Shown: positions 17,495 to 26,504, numbered from the stretch's first letter. The stretch is DNA of 64,000 nt from JAEZDP01 sp964430855 (GCA_964430855.1 CAYSHC010000012.1:1-64000); one strand, 5' to 3'. Numbers and translations: made by a program. The notes: generated from the letters alone by a model not told the origin.

Positions 17495-18277
17495 CTACCT
17501 GCCCAGACGCACGGTGGTGCCGACGCGCGCGCCGAGGAGCGCCTGCGCCGAGCCGTTGACGACGGCCACCTCGAGGAAACCGCTGCTGCCGGGCAGCAGG
17601 CAGACGTCACCGGGCGCGCGCTCGGCGTACGTGCGCACGATGGGCAGCTGCCGCCCCGCGCACCAGCCCCAGTGATAGCACCCCTGCTGCACGCGGTGCG
17701 ACGGGATGGTGGTGATCAGGTTGCCGAAGTGATCCACGCAGGCGACGTGGCCGGTCAGCAGCCCGTCGGCCTCGTGCAGCGGCGGCACGGGCAGGAACAC
17801 CAGGTCGCGGACGACGTCGCCGAGCTCCTCGATCGCCCCTCCCCGGGCCAGGTGCGCCGCCACCGGCGCGAACCTGTCGCGCGCCTCGAACGTCGCCCCG
17901 TGGCGTTGACGCCAGAAGGCGGCATTGGTCAGCGACACCGCGCGCCACGAGCGGGCGCGCGACAGCACGTGGCTCAACAGCCCGTTGTCGGGCGCCACGT
18001 AGTAGCGGCCGTCGGCCTGCACGGCCAGGCCGCGCCGGGCGGTGCCGACGCCGGGATCGACCACGGCGAGGACGACGCAGCCCTCGGGCAGGTCGGGCGC
18101 GCAGGCCGCGGTGATCCACGCGGCGCGTGGCACGTCCTGCGGCGGGACGAGATGGGTGATATCGACGAGTGTCGCGTGTCTACAGGTCTCGAGAATGGCG
18201 CCCTTCATCGACGCCACGTAGTGGTCCTGCAGACCGAAGTCGGTCAGCAGGGCCACGACCGGAGCAGGTGTGGTCAT
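17495..18277 (-). CDS. S-adenosyl-L-methionine hydrolase (adenosine-forming)
   Basis: DUF62/SAM hydroxide adenosyltransferase family, which cleaves SAM to adenosine and methionine with water. 260 residues. Conserved stretches are LLTDFGLQDHYV at the N-terminus, VDITHLVPPQDV, VLAVVDPGVGT, YVAPDNGLLSHVL, the DHFGNLITTIPS segment of the second domain, and a final VAVVNGSAQALL. Its start overlaps the stop of the methyltransferase-like gene (ATGA), so the two are probably made together. Halogenase or fluorinase activity exists in the wider family, but the sequence offers no reason to prefer it. Confidence 0.88.
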   Translation of the reverse strand: MTTPAPVVALLTDFGLQDHYVASMKGAILETCRHATLVDITHLVPPQDVPRAAWITAACAPDLPEGCVVLAVVDPGVGTARRGLAVQADGRYYVAPDNGLLSHVLSRARSWRAVSLTNAAFWRQRHGATFEARDRFAPVAAHLARGGAIEELGDVVRDLVFLPVPPLHEADGLLTGHVACVDHFGNLITTIPSHRVQQGCYHWGWCAGRQLPIVRTYAERAPGDVCLLPGSSGFLEVAVVNGSAQALLGARVGTTVRLGR

Positions 18278-18957
18278 GACGGCCTGACGGCAGACGGCTG
18301 CCGCTTGCGCAGCAGGATCTCGCGCGTGCGATTCAGCAACAGGAAGGAATCGGTGACCGACAGCCCCGTGAAGAGCCGCTCGATGTCGCGATTCTGGAAG
18401 ACCGTCCGGCGCGCGGCCGCGGACGGCACGGTGCGGTTCTGGAGGTGCGTGTCGTCCACGATCACGTACTTGGTGAACGACTGCGCGGGATTGGCCTGGA
18501 TCTGGAAGAACCCCATGAGCAGGCCGCCGGGCCGCAGCCGCGGAATGAGGGCGGCGGCCAGGGCCTGCGCGGACGGCTTGTCGAGGTAGTCGAACAGGTC
18601 CCAGCAGAGGATGCCGTCGAACGACTCCGGCTCGCCCTCGAAGCGGCGGGCGAACAGCTCGGGCAGCGTCTCGAACGCGTCGTCGGTGGCGACGCGGTCG
18701 ATGTCGACGTACAGGTCCTCGACCTGGAGGCGGCAGCCGAGCTGCTCGCCGAAGTACGAGACGTTGGGGCCCACGACAGGCCCCAGGTCGAGCAGCGACG
18801 GCGCCTCGCGACCGGCCAGCCCCTTGACGAACTTGCCGAGGGCCTTGGTGCCCACGACGGGCCCGGTCGCGCGTTCGCCCTCCCCCCTCCCCGAGTCGCC
18901 ACGCGCCCAGCCGAAGAGGCGCTCGGTCAGCGATCGGGCTCCACTCTGGTCAGTCAC
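18274..18957 (-). CDS. Class I methyltransferase-like protein with degenerate SAM motif
   Basis: 227 residues. A Rossmann-like core is visible: SLLDLGPVVGPNVSYF where a methyltransferase would have DxGxGxG, an acidic strand end VEDLYVDID, then DGILCWDLFDYLD and a product-side LRPGGLLMGFF. The glycine-rich motif is altered (GPVVGP), so SAM binding is doubtful. GTG start. Its stop overlaps the SAM hydrolase start, which ties it to SAM chemistry. It may be a methyltransferase with an unusual loop or a non-catalytic partner. Confidence 0.7.
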   Translation of the reverse strand: MTDQSGARSLTERLFGWARGDSGRGEGERATGPVVGTKALGKFVKGLAGREAPSLLDLGPVVGPNVSYFGEQLGCRLQVEDLYVDIDRVATDDAFETLPELFARRFEGEPESFDGILCWDLFDYLDKPSAQALAAALIPRLRPGGLLMGFFQIQANPAQSFTKYVIVDDTHLQNRTVPSAAARRTVFQNRDIERLFTGLSVTDSFLLLNRTREILLRKRQPSAVRPS

Positions 18958-19043
18958 GCGTGTCTACCGCCTCGCCACGGACGAGGGCCGCGACGGAGCG
19001 CGGGGCTCCGCCGCCGTCCGTGTCTCGTAGAAGCCGGGACGCC

Positions 19044-19568
19044 TCAGGCCTTGGCGCCCGCGGCGGCCGGCTGCTTGGCCTCGACGGCACGCGCCGCCGC
19101 CGCGGCGGACGCGCCGCCCCGGTTCATGTCGATGGCGCCGCGGAAGTGCGCGCCCTCGGCGATGGCGACCTTCGGCGAGGTGATGTCGCCGTCCACCGAG
19201 CCGTTGTCGCGGATGTCGACCTTTTCCGACGCGGTGATGTTGCCGATCACCTCGCCCAGCACGATCACCGTCTTGGCGAAAATCTGGGCCTTGATCTTGC
19301 CGTTGGTGCCAATCGTCAGGACGTTGTCCTTCAGTTCGATCTTGCCTTCGACCTGGCCCTCGATCGTCAGGTCCTCACTGCCGCTCAGCTCGCCCTTGAT
19401 GACGACCGACTTGCCGATGTTACCCATGCTCAATGCGCCTCTCTCTGGAACGCCCGCAGCGCGGGACACGGCAGGTGGCTCGACGCTGGCCGAAGATGCG
19501 GGTGCCTGCGGCGTGCTGGGCGTCGCGGGGGGGACAGCAGGCCGCGGCGCGTCATCGCGTTTCCACAT
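19044..19568 (-). CDS. Bactofilin (polymer-forming cytoskeletal protein)
   Basis: Self-assembling beta-helix filament protein of the cytoplasm, used to position envelope or chromosome machinery. 174 residues. The central right-handed beta-helix repeats are visible from about residue 48 to 150 (GNIGKSVVIKGELSGSEDL, IEGQVEGKIELKDNVLTIG, KTVIVLGEVIGNITA, GSVDGDITSPKVAIAEG). They are flanked by a disordered Pro/Ala-rich N-terminus and an Ala-rich C-terminus, as is usual. A GGAGAG Shine-Dalgarno sequence precedes the ATG, and a good sigma-70-type promoter lies about 55 nt upstream. Confidence 0.93.
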   Translation of the reverse strand: MWKRDDAPRPAVPPATPSTPQAPASSASVEPPAVSRAAGVPERGALSMGNIGKSVVIKGELSGSEDLTIEGQVEGKIELKDNVLTIGTNGKIKAQIFAKTVIVLGEVIGNITASEKVDIRDNGSVDGDITSPKVAIAEGAHFRGAIDMNRGGASAAAAARAVEAKQPAAAGAKA

Positions 19569-19623
19569 GATGTTTGACTCTCCAAGGTGGGTCTGCAGGG
19601 TGGCGTCGACCCGGTGCGGCGCC

Positions 19624-19652
19624 AGTATAAGGAATGGGTCCGGATGTGTCTA
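19624..19652 (-). promoter_or_regulatory. Sigma-70-type promoter for bactofilin
   Basis: Minus strand: -35 TAGACA (19652-19647), 17-nt spacer, -10 TATACT (19629-19624). Five of six bases match the consensus in each box. The leader to the bactofilin ATG is about 50 nt and contains GGAGAG. This is a conventional leadered promoter, in contrast to the divergent gene. Confidence 0.7.
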
Positions 19653-19662
19653 CCTCGCTGCG

Positions 19663-19691
19663 TTGCTGAGGTTTAGACCGGGTGGTACGAT
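19663..19691 (+). promoter_or_regulatory. Promoter for cysteine desulfurase, leaderless geometry
   Basis: -35-like TTGCTG (19663-19668), 17-nt spacer, -10 TACGAT (19686-19691), then 6 nt to the GTG at 19698. The spacing predicts an mRNA that begins at the start codon. Confidence 0.6.
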
Positions 19692-19697
19692 CTTCGG

Positions 19698-20900
19698 GTG
19701 GCGGCTCCAGCGCGCATCTACTTCGACCACAACGCCACGACGCCGGTCGACCCGCGGGTCGTCGACGCCGTGACGGCCGCGCTGCGCGACGAGTTCGGCA
19801 ACGCCTCGAGCGTCCACAGTTTCGGGCAGAAGGCCAAGGCCCGGCTGGACGAGGCCCGCGAGCAGGTCGCCGCCCTCATCGGTGCGCAGCCCTCCGAGGT
19901 CGTCTTCACGAGCGGCGGCACCGAGTCGGACAACATGGCCCTTCGCGGCGTCGCCGAGTGGCTCGCGCCCACGGGCAAGCGCCATCTGGTGGCCTCGGCC
20001 ATCGAGCACGAGGCCATCCTGGCCACGCTGCGCCAGCTCCGGAAGCGAGGCTGGGAGGTCACGCTCGTCCCGGCCGACAGCCGCGGGCTGGTCGGTCCGG
20101 ACGCGGTGGACGCCGCCTGCACCGACAGGACCGCGCTCGTGTCGGTGATGCTCGCCAACAACGAGGTCGGCACGATCCAGGACGTCGCGACGATTGCCGC
20201 GCGCGCGCGAGCACGCGGCATCCTCGTGCACACCGACGCCGTCCAGGCCGTCGGACGCATCCCCGTGGACGTCTCGGTGCTCGGCGTCGACCTCCTGTCG
20301 CTCTCCGGTCACAAGTTCTACGGCCCCAAGGGCGTGGGCGCGCTCTGGATCCGGCGGGGTACGCGCCTGCTCGCCACGGCGACGGGTGGCCGACAGGAGC
20401 GCAACCGGCGTGCCGGCACCGAGAACGTCCCGTCGATTGTCGGCCTCGGCGTGGCGGCGGCCATCGCCGCCGAGTCGCTGGACGCCGACGCGCGGCGCAT
20501 CGGCGCCCTGCGCGACCGGCTCGAGGCCGGCATCCTCGCGCGCGTGCCGCGTACCCACGTCAACGGCGCGGGCGCGCCGCGCGTGCCGACGACCACGAAC
20601 ATCGGCTTCGAGGGCATCGAAGCCGAGTCACTCCTCATCGCGCTTGACCTCGAGGGCATCGCGGTGTCGACGGGCTCGGCCTGCTCGTCGGGCACGCTCG
20701 AGCCGTCGCACGTGCTCAAGGCCATGGGCCTGCCACTGCACGACACGCAGAACGCGCTGCGCATCAGCCTCGGACGCTCCAGCACCGACGCGCAGGTGGA
20801 CAGGCTGCTCGAGGTGCTGCCCGGCATCGTCGCCCGCCTGCGCGACGTGACCGACGCGAAGCCCTCCCCTGCCGGCGCCGCGGCGTCGCGCGCGAGCTGA
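19698..20900 (+). CDS. Cysteine desulfurase, NifS/IscS type
   Basis: PLP enzyme that removes sulfur from cysteine as an enzyme-bound persulfide and donates it to Fe-S clusters or tRNA thiolation. 400 residues. IYFDHNATTPVDP at the N-terminus, the PLP lysine K206 in LSGHKFYGPKG, HTDAVQAVG, and the persulfide cysteine C329 in STGSACSSG. The short active-site loop fits the IscS/NifS class. It lies 4 nt upstream of mnmA, so thiouridine synthesis is the likely outlet. GTG is chosen as start because the -10 TACGAT ends 6 nt upstream and the fold begins at once. Confidence 0.95.
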   Translation: MAAPARIYFDHNATTPVDPRVVDAVTAALRDEFGNASSVHSFGQKAKARLDEAREQVAALIGAQPSEVVFTSGGTESDNMALRGVAEWLAPTGKRHLVASAIEHEAILATLRQLRKRGWEVTLVPADSRGLVGPDAVDAACTDRTALVSVMLANNEVGTIQDVATIAARARARGILVHTDAVQAVGRIPVDVSVLGVDLLSLSGHKFYGPKGVGALWIRRGTRLLATATGGRQERNRRAGTENVPSIVGLGVAAAIAAESLDADARRIGALRDRLEAGILARVPRTHVNGAGAPRVPTTTNIGFEGIEAESLLIALDLEGIAVSTGSACSSGTLEPSHVLKAMGLPLHDTQNALRISLGRSSTDAQVDRLLEVLPGIVARLRDVTDAKPSPAGAAASRAS

Positions 20901-20904
20901 CGCC

Positions 20905-22074
20905 ATGCGCATAGCCGTCGCGATGTCGGGCGGCGTCGATTCCTCGGTCGCCGCCGCGCTGCTCGTGGCCGAGGGCCACGACGTCGTCGGCCTGTCGATG
21001 CAGCTGTACGACCAGCGCGAGGGCGAGGCGCAGTTCGGCTCGTGCTGCACGCTCGACGACCTGCACGACGCGCGGCGCGTCGCGCACCGGCTCGGCATCC
21101 CGCACTACATCGTCAACTTCGAGTCGCACTTCCACGCGCAGGTCGTCTCGAACTTCGTGGACGAGTACCTGGCGGGGCGCACCCCGATCCCGTGCACGCG
21201 CTGCAACAGCGAGGTGAAGTTCGCCACGCTGCTCGACCGCGTGCAGGGGCTCGAGGCCACGCACCTGGCTACGGGCCATTACGTCCGCCTCGAGCGGACG
21301 CCGTCGGGCCGCGTGCGGCTGCTGCGCGGCGCCGACGCGGGAAAGGACCAGTCGTACTTCCTGTTCTCGCTGACGCAGGCGCAGCTCCAGAAGGCGCTCT
21401 TCCCCGTCGGCCACCTGACGAAGGCCGAGGTGCGCGACGTGGCCGCCTCGCTCGGCCTGCCGGTGGCAGCCAAGCCCGACAGCCACGAGATCTGCTTCGT
21501 CCCCGATCGCGACCACGGGTCGTTCATCGAGCGCGCGGCCGGCGCTGCCGCGCCGGGCGGCGGCAGCATCGTCACCGTCGACGGGCGCACCGTGGGCCGT
21601 CACGACGGCATCCACCGCTTCACGGTGGGCCAGCGCAAGGGGCTGCGACTCTCGGTGGGGGTGCCGCTCTACGTCGTGGGCATCGACGCGGCGCGCGACG
21701 AAGTGGTGGTGGGTCCCCGGTCAGCGCTCGAGCGCGTGACCTGCACGGTGCGCGAGGTGCAGTGGATCTCCGGGTCGGTGCCGGCGCGCGAGGTGCGGGC
21801 GCACGTGCAGATCCGCCATCGCCATCCCGCGGCGCCGGCGACGATTGTGGCCGGGGAGGACGGCTGCGCGACCGTGCACTTCGACGCGCCGCAGTACGCC
21901 GTCGCCCCCGGCCAGGCGGCCGTCTTCTACGACGGCGACGAGGTGCTGGGCGGCGGCTGGATTGCCGCCGCCGATGCTCCGCGTGGACGGGAGGCTCAGG
22001 AGGCCGGCACGTCGGCCGCTTCGGCGATCTCGACCACGTCGTCGGCGGGGACGCCCACGGCCTCGGCGCCGTAG
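20905..22074 (+). CDS. mnmA: tRNA-specific 2-thiouridylase MnmA
   Basis: Thiolates U34 of tRNA-Lys, -Glu and -Gln, using sulfur from a cysteine desulfurase. 389 residues. PP-loop MSGGVDSSV (7-15), D-loop region IPCTRCN with C97, and the second catalytic cysteine C197 in SHEICFVPD; FTVGQRKGL follows. The body ends near GGGWIAAAD, and the last 30 or so residues (Ala/Ser/Thr-rich) are read from the strand opposite the trxB C-terminus. The overlap with trxB is 79 bp, tail to tail. Confidence 0.95.
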   Translation: MRIAVAMSGGVDSSVAAALLVAEGHDVVGLSMQLYDQREGEAQFGSCCTLDDLHDARRVAHRLGIPHYIVNFESHFHAQVVSNFVDEYLAGRTPIPCTRCNSEVKFATLLDRVQGLEATHLATGHYVRLERTPSGRVRLLRGADAGKDQSYFLFSLTQAQLQKALFPVGHLTKAEVRDVAASLGLPVAAKPDSHEICFVPDRDHGSFIERAAGAAAPGGGSIVTVDGRTVGRHDGIHRFTVGQRKGLRLSVGVPLYVVGIDAARDEVVVGPRSALERVTCTVREVQWISGSVPAREVRAHVQIRHRHPAAPATIVAGEDGCATVHFDAPQYAVAPGQAAVFYDGDEVLGGGWIAAADAPRGREAQEAGTSAASAISTTSSAGTPTASAP

Positions 22075-22994
22075 GTCAGCCACCGCTCCGCGTCGATCGC
22101 GGCCATGCACCCGGAGCCGGCCGCGGTGATCGCCTGCCGGTACACGTGGTCCTGGACGTCGCCGGCAGCGAACACGCCCTCCACGTTGGTGCGCGTCCCG
22201 TTGGTGATCAGGTAGCCGTTCTCGTCCATGTCGAGCTGGCCCTTGAAGAGGGCCGTGTTCGGCGAGTGGCCGATCGCGACGAACACGCCGTCGGCCGGCA
22301 GCTCCGACGTGGTGCCCGACGGCAGGTGCCGCAACCGGACGCCGACCACCTCGTTCTTCTCGTTCCCGAGGATCTCCTCGACGACGCTGTCCCACACGAA
22401 CGAGATCTTCGGGTTGGCGAAGGCCTTGTCCTGCATCACCTTCGACGCGCGGAGCTCGTGACGCCGATGCACGACGGTGACGTGTGACGCGAGGTTGGCC
22501 AGGTAGATCGCCTCTTCCATGGCCGTGTCGCCACCGCCGACGACGATGATGGGCCTGTTGCGGAAGAAGAAGCCGTCGCACGTGGCGCAGGTGCTGACGC
22601 CGCGGCCCATGAGCCGCATCTCCGACTCGATGCCGAGCATCTTCGCCGAGGCGCCGGTGGCGACGATGAGGGCGCGGGTCCGCACCGTATCGCCGCCGTC
22701 GAGGTGCAGCGTGAACGGGCGCTCGCCGAGCTCGACGCGCGACACGATGCCCGAGCGGAACGCGGTGCCGAACCGCTCCGCCTGGGCGCGCATCTCCGCC
22801 ATCAGCTGGGGCCCCATGATGCCGTCACGGAACCCCGGCCAGTTCTCCACCATCGTGGTGATGGTGAGCTGCCCGCCGGGCTGGAGCCCCTCGATGAGCA
22901 GCGGCTCGAGCCCCGCCCTCGCCGTGTAGAGCGCGGCCGTGAGCCCGGCCGGGCCCGAACCGATGATGACGACGTTACGGACGTCCGTGGCCAT
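21996..22994 (-). CDS. trxB: Thioredoxin reductase
   Basis: Reduces thioredoxin with NADPH through FAD and a redox disulfide. 332 residues. FAD-binding GSGPAGLTAALYTARAG at the N-terminus, active-site CATC (C136, C139) in GRGVSTCATCDGFFF, NADPH-binding VVGGGDTAMEEA with HRRHELRAS, and the C-terminal FAD motif VFAAGDVQDHVYRQA. Lies 30 nt downstream of trxA. Its 3' end overlaps mnmA on the other strand by 79 bp. Confidence 0.96.
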   Translation of the reverse strand: MATDVRNVVIIGSGPAGLTAALYTARAGLEPLLIEGLQPGGQLTITTMVENWPGFRDGIMGPQLMAEMRAQAERFGTAFRSGIVSRVELGERPFTLHLDGGDTVRTRALIVATGASAKMLGIESEMRLMGRGVSTCATCDGFFFRNRPIIVVGGGDTAMEEAIYLANLASHVTVVHRRHELRASKVMQDKAFANPKISFVWDSVVEEILGNEKNEVVGVRLRHLPSGTTSELPADGVFVAIGHSPNTALFKGQLDMDENGYLITNGTRTNVEGVFAAGDVQDHVYRQAITAAGSGCMAAIDAERWLTYGAEAVGVPADDVVEIAEAADVPAS

Positions 22995-23024
22995 GTCGCG
23001 AAGGCCTTCCCTCGAAAAGATGTG

Positions 23025-23354
23025 TCAGATGTGGCGCTCCAGCATGCGCTTGAGGTCGTCCTTCGAGCGCACGCCGACCGCCTGGTCCACCAGCTCCCCG
23101 CCCTTGAACACGAGCAGCGCGGGGATGCTGCGGATGCCGTAGGTGCTCGGCACGTTCGGGTTCTCGTCGACGTTCAGCTTGGCGATGATCGCCTTGTCCT
23201 GCAGCTCGTCGGCAAGCGCGTCGATCGTCGGCGCCAGCATGCGGCAGGGGCCGCACCATTCGGCCCAGAAGTCCACGAGCACCGGCTGCGAGGTGCCGCC
23301 GATGACCTCGTTGAAATTGGCGTCGGTCAGTTGCTGTACGAGTGCAGAAGCCAT
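23025..23354 (-). CDS. trxA: Thioredoxin
   Basis: Cytoplasmic disulfide reductant, 109 residues, a single thioredoxin fold. Active site WCGPC with C34 and C37, then NVDENPNVPSTYGIRSIPALLVFKGGE with the cis-proline region. AAAGGGAC upstream of the ATG serves as Shine-Dalgarno sequence. Forms a trxA-trxB operon with the reductase 30 nt downstream. Confidence 0.97.
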   Translation of the reverse strand: MASALVQQLTDANFNEVIGGTSQPVLVDFWAEWCGPCRMLAPTIDALADELQDKAIIAKLNVDENPNVPSTYGIRSIPALLVFKGGELVDQAVGVRSKDDLKRMLERHI

Positions 23355-23405
23355 GAGTCCCTTTCTGTTCTATCGCGCACGGCCCAGGGGGCCGGTCGTC
23401 GTCGT

Positions 23406-25337
23406 TCACGCCTGCGCGGCGGCGCCCAGCCGCGTCGGCACCCGGCCGAGCGCCTGGTCGTACGCCTCGAGGTACGCCCGGGCGGAGACCGCCCAGGAGA
23501 AGTCGCGGCTCATCCCGTTGCGCTGGAGCGTCCGCCAGGCCTCGGGGGCGTGGTGCCAGACGTCGAGCGCGCGCCGCAGCGCGCCGAGCAGCGCCTGGCC
23601 CGTGGGCTCGGCGAACACGAAGCCCGTGCCCGAGCCCGTCGCGGGCTGGTAGTCCTCCACGGTGTCGGCCAGTCCGCCCGTCGCACGCACGACGGGGATC
23701 GTGCCATAGCGCATGCTGTACATCTGGTTCAGGCCGCACGGCTCGTACCGCGACGGCATCATCACCAGGTCGGCGCCCGCCTCCATCAGGTGCGACAGGC
23801 CTTCCTCGAAGCCGACGCGGACGGCGATCTGGCCCGGGTGTCGGCTCGCGAGCCCCCGCCACATCTCCTCGTACCACGGCTCGCCTTCGCCCATGACGAC
23901 GATGCTCGCGCCGAGCGCGGGCAGCTCGTCCACGACCCCGGCGATGAGGTCGAGGCCCTTCTGGTCCACCATGCGCGAGATCATCGCCAGCAGGGGCCTG
24001 CGCGCGCCCTCATCGGCGGGCAGGCCGAACACCTCGAGCACGCGCCGCTTGGCCGCCGCCTTGCCCTCGGCCACGCTGGTGGCGTCGTAACGCACCGGGA
24101 GGTGCTCGTCGGTCGAGGGGTTCCACGCGTCGGTATCGATGCCGTTCCGGATGCCGATCAGCCTGTCGCGATGGGCGCGCACGACGCCGTCGAAGCCGAA
24201 GGCCATCTCGGGCGTCTGGATTTCCTGCGCGTAGCGCCGGCTGACGGTGGTGATGACGTCGCTGGCGACGATGCCCCCCTTCAACATACTGACGTGCAAC
24301 CAGTACTCCAGGCCGTCCACGGTGAACCAGTCCCAGTCGATGCCGAGCTGCGGCAGCCAGTCGGCCGCGCAGAGGCCCTTGAACGCGACGTTGTGGATGG
24401 TGAACACCGTCGCGGCACGGCCGAGCACCGGGTCGTCTGCATACCGCGTGCGCAGGTAGATCGGCACCAGCCCGGCCGGCCAGTCGTGGCCATGGACGAT
24501 GTCCACGGGCTGGCCGTCGCGGCGCGCGAACTCCAGCGCGGCCAGCGAAAGGACGGCGAATCGGCGCGGGTTGTCGTCGTAGTCCTGCGAGCCGACGCCA
24601 TAGATGCCCTCGCGGTCGAACAGCGCCGGCTGGTCAACCAACACCACCCGCACGCCCGGCGCGTCCTCGCGCACGTACGCCGTCACCTGGTACCGGTGCC
24701 CGCCCATGTCGACGTCGCAACCGACGGCCTCGGTCCCTTCGACCCCGATGCCTCTGTAGCGCGGCACCACGACCGTCACCTGATGACCGAGCGCCGCCAG
24801 CGCACGTGGCAGCGCCGCGACGACATCGGCCAGGCCCCCGGTCTTCGAGTACGGGGCAGCCTCGCTGGCAACCATCAGCACGCGGAGGCTGCGGCGAGCG
24901 CCCGGCGACACGCGCGCCGGAGCGTCGGCCCTGGCGGCGAGGGTTCCTGGATCTCGCTGCTGCTGACCGGTGGCCGACGTCCGCTTCCTCGGCGTCGCGG
25001 AGGTGCGCGCCGACGCCTTGGGGGCGGCCGCCTTCTTCGCCGCTGCCGTGGCCTTCGTCCTCGCCGGTCCCGTGGTCTGCTTCGCTCCCCCGGCCGACGG
25101 CCCGGCCGTTGCCGCCTTGCGTGGCGTGCGCGGCTTGGCGGTGCCTGCGGGCGCACCCTCGGCAGCCCCGGCGGTCCCGTCCGCGTCCGACGACGCCGTC
25201 ACGGGGGCAGCAGCGGCGGCCTTCCGGGTACGCGTACGCTGACGCGTCGCGGGCGCCTCCTGCGGATGGGCGATCGAATCGTCGGGTCGTGCTGAGGGAG
25301 GCTGCGGGGAACGCGGCGCGCGCGGAGTCTTGGCCAT
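23406..25337 (-). CDS. glgA: Glycogen synthase with H1-like N-terminal extension
   Basis: Extends alpha-1,4-glucan from ADP-glucose. The GT5 domain starts at about residue 151 (LRVLMVASEAAPYSKTGGLADVV) and contains KTGG, HGHDWPAGL, FTIHNVAFKG, the GIRNGID hinge, and the SRYEPCGLNQMYSMRYGTIPVVRATGGL donor loop. This is a complete enzyme. In front lies a 150-residue Ala/Lys/Arg/Pro/Thr-rich, disordered, basic segment (for example KATAAAKKAAAPKASAR) not normal for GlgA. I chose ATG at 25337. A GTG at 25370, 6 nt after TACACT, would be the leaderless start and adds 11 residues. Confidence 0.92.
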   Translation of the reverse strand: MAKTPRAPRSPQPPSARPDDSIAHPQEAPATRQRTRTRKAAAAAPVTASSDADGTAGAAEGAPAGTAKPRTPRKAATAGPSAGGAKQTTGPARTKATAAAKKAAAPKASARTSATPRKRTSATGQQQRDPGTLAARADAPARVSPGARRSLRVLMVASEAAPYSKTGGLADVVAALPRALAALGHQVTVVVPRYRGIGVEGTEAVGCDVDMGGHRYQVTAYVREDAPGVRVVLVDQPALFDREGIYGVGSQDYDDNPRRFAVLSLAALEFARRDGQPVDIVHGHDWPAGLVPIYLRTRYADDPVLGRAATVFTIHNVAFKGLCAADWLPQLGIDWDWFTVDGLEYWLHVSMLKGGIVASDVITTVSRRYAQEIQTPEMAFGFDGVVRAHRDRLIGIRNGIDTDAWNPSTDEHLPVRYDATSVAEGKAAAKRRVLEVFGLPADEGARRPLLAMISRMVDQKGLDLIAGVVDELPALGASIVVMGEGEPWYEEMWRGLASRHPGQIAVRVGFEEGLSHLMEAGADLVMMPSRYEPCGLNQMYSMRYGTIPVVRATGGLADTVEDYQPATGSGTGFVFAEPTGQALLGALRRALDVWHHAPEAWRTLQRNGMSRDFSWAVSARAYLEAYDQALGRVPTRLGAAAQA

Positions 25338-25377
25338 GAACGCTGGGGACGTGCCCGGACGGGCACGCACCCAGTCA

Positions 25378-25383
25378 GTGTAG
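25378..25383 (-). promoter_or_regulatory. -10-like element TACACT for glgA
   Basis: Minus-strand TACACT ending 6 nt before a GTG at 25370 that is in frame with glgA and 33 nt upstream of the ATG at 25337. The frame is open further up to a GTG at 25388, but that codon lies upstream of this element and is an unlikely start. Confidence 0.45.
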
Positions 25384-25442
25384 CGCACGGCGACCGGCCG
25401 CCCGCGAAGGCCGCCGGCGGGCCGGGAAGGACGGGCGCGAGG

Positions 25443-26504
25443 CTAGTCCTGCTGCTCCTGGACCGCTGCCGCCTGCGTCGCGACCAGGCGGGGCGCCTGC
25501 GACGCCACCCAGTTGAAGAGGTGCCGCGTCTCCCAGAAGCGGGCGGGGTTCGAGTTTGCGCCGAGCACGACGACCGCTACCTGCTCGCCGCGGGGCAACC
25601 GCACCAGCGTCGCCAGGCAGTAGCCGGCCTTGCGGATGAAGCCGGTCTTCCCGCCCATCACGTCCACGTCGCTGCCGACCAGCTTGTTCGTGTTGTGCAG
25701 GGTTACGGCCCGCCGCTTCGCCGGCGCGAAGGTGTAGTCCTTCATGCGCATGATGGGCGCGATGCGGTGGTCGTTGGACGCAAACGAGATCAGCCTGGCC
25801 ATGTCGTAGGCCGACGACACGTTCCCGGCGTCGAGCCCCGACGGGTCCGTGTAGTGCGTGGCCGTGAGGCCGAGCTCGGCCGCCTTCTGGTTCATCCGTT
25901 CGATGAAGCCGATGCGGCCATAGGCCGACGCGCGGGCGAGCGTGCGCGCGGCGCCGTTGTCGGACCCGATGAGCAGCAGGTGGAGCAACTGCCTGATGGT
26001 GACCCTGTCGCCCGCCCGCAGGTAGGTGACCGAGACGCCCACCATGTCGTCGCGGTGCACGGTGACCTCACGGTCGAGGTCGATGGCCTCCTCGAGGAAG
26101 ACCACGGCCGTCATCACCTTCGTGATGCTGGCAATCGAGCGTGGCGTCTGGGCGTTGCTCTCGTAGAGCACCTCGTGGGTAACCGGGTTGTAGATGATGG
26201 CGGCGCCCGCCCGGACGTCCGGCACCAGCTGCCCGTCGGCCGTCTCCTTGAACTGCGGGGTCTGGAGTTCCCTGAGCTGACGCTCGTAAGCGGCCCGCTT
26301 CGCCTTCGCGAGCGCGCGCCGACGCTGCTGCGCCTTGGCCGCCGAGTAGCGGGTGGTGCCCTTCTTCGCCGGAGCCTTCTTCGCCGCACTGGTGGTCTTC
26401 GCCTTCGCCTTCGCGGACGAAGAGGTTTGACCAAGGACCGGTCCAGCCGATCCGAGCAGCAACGACACGACAGCGAACAGCGCAGTGCTGACGCGCAGCT
26501 TCAT
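25443..26504 (-). CDS. D-alanyl-D-alanine carboxypeptidase (PBP5/6 family, S11)
   Basis: Trims the terminal D-Ala of peptidoglycan pentapeptides outside the inner membrane. 353 residues from ATG 26504; an in-frame ATG at 26522 is possible. Signal peptide MKLRVSTALFAVVSLLLGSAG. The catalytic triad motifs are S126-x-x-K129 (SITK), SDN in LIGSDNGAART and KTG in MGGKTGFIRKAGYC. Between the signal and the catalytic domain lies a Lys/Ala-rich stretch (AKAKAKTTSAAKKAPAKKG and following, residues 30-75). The C-terminal membrane anchor usual in PBP5 is not evident; the protein ends shortly after the domain. Confidence 0.93.
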   Translation of the reverse strand: MKLRVSTALFAVVSLLLGSAGPVLGQTSSSAKAKAKTTSAAKKAPAKKGTTRYSAAKAQQRRRALAKAKRAAYERQLRELQTPQFKETADGQLVPDVRAGAAIIYNPVTHEVLYESNAQTPRSIASITKVMTAVVFLEEAIDLDREVTVHRDDMVGVSVTYLRAGDRVTIRQLLHLLLIGSDNGAARTLARASAYGRIGFIERMNQKAAELGLTATHYTDPSGLDAGNVSSAYDMARLISFASNDHRIAPIMRMKDYTFAPAKRRAVTLHNTNKLVGSDVDVMGGKTGFIRKAGYCLATLVRLPRGEQVAVVVLGANSNPARFWETRHLFNWVASQAPRLVATQAAAVQEQQD

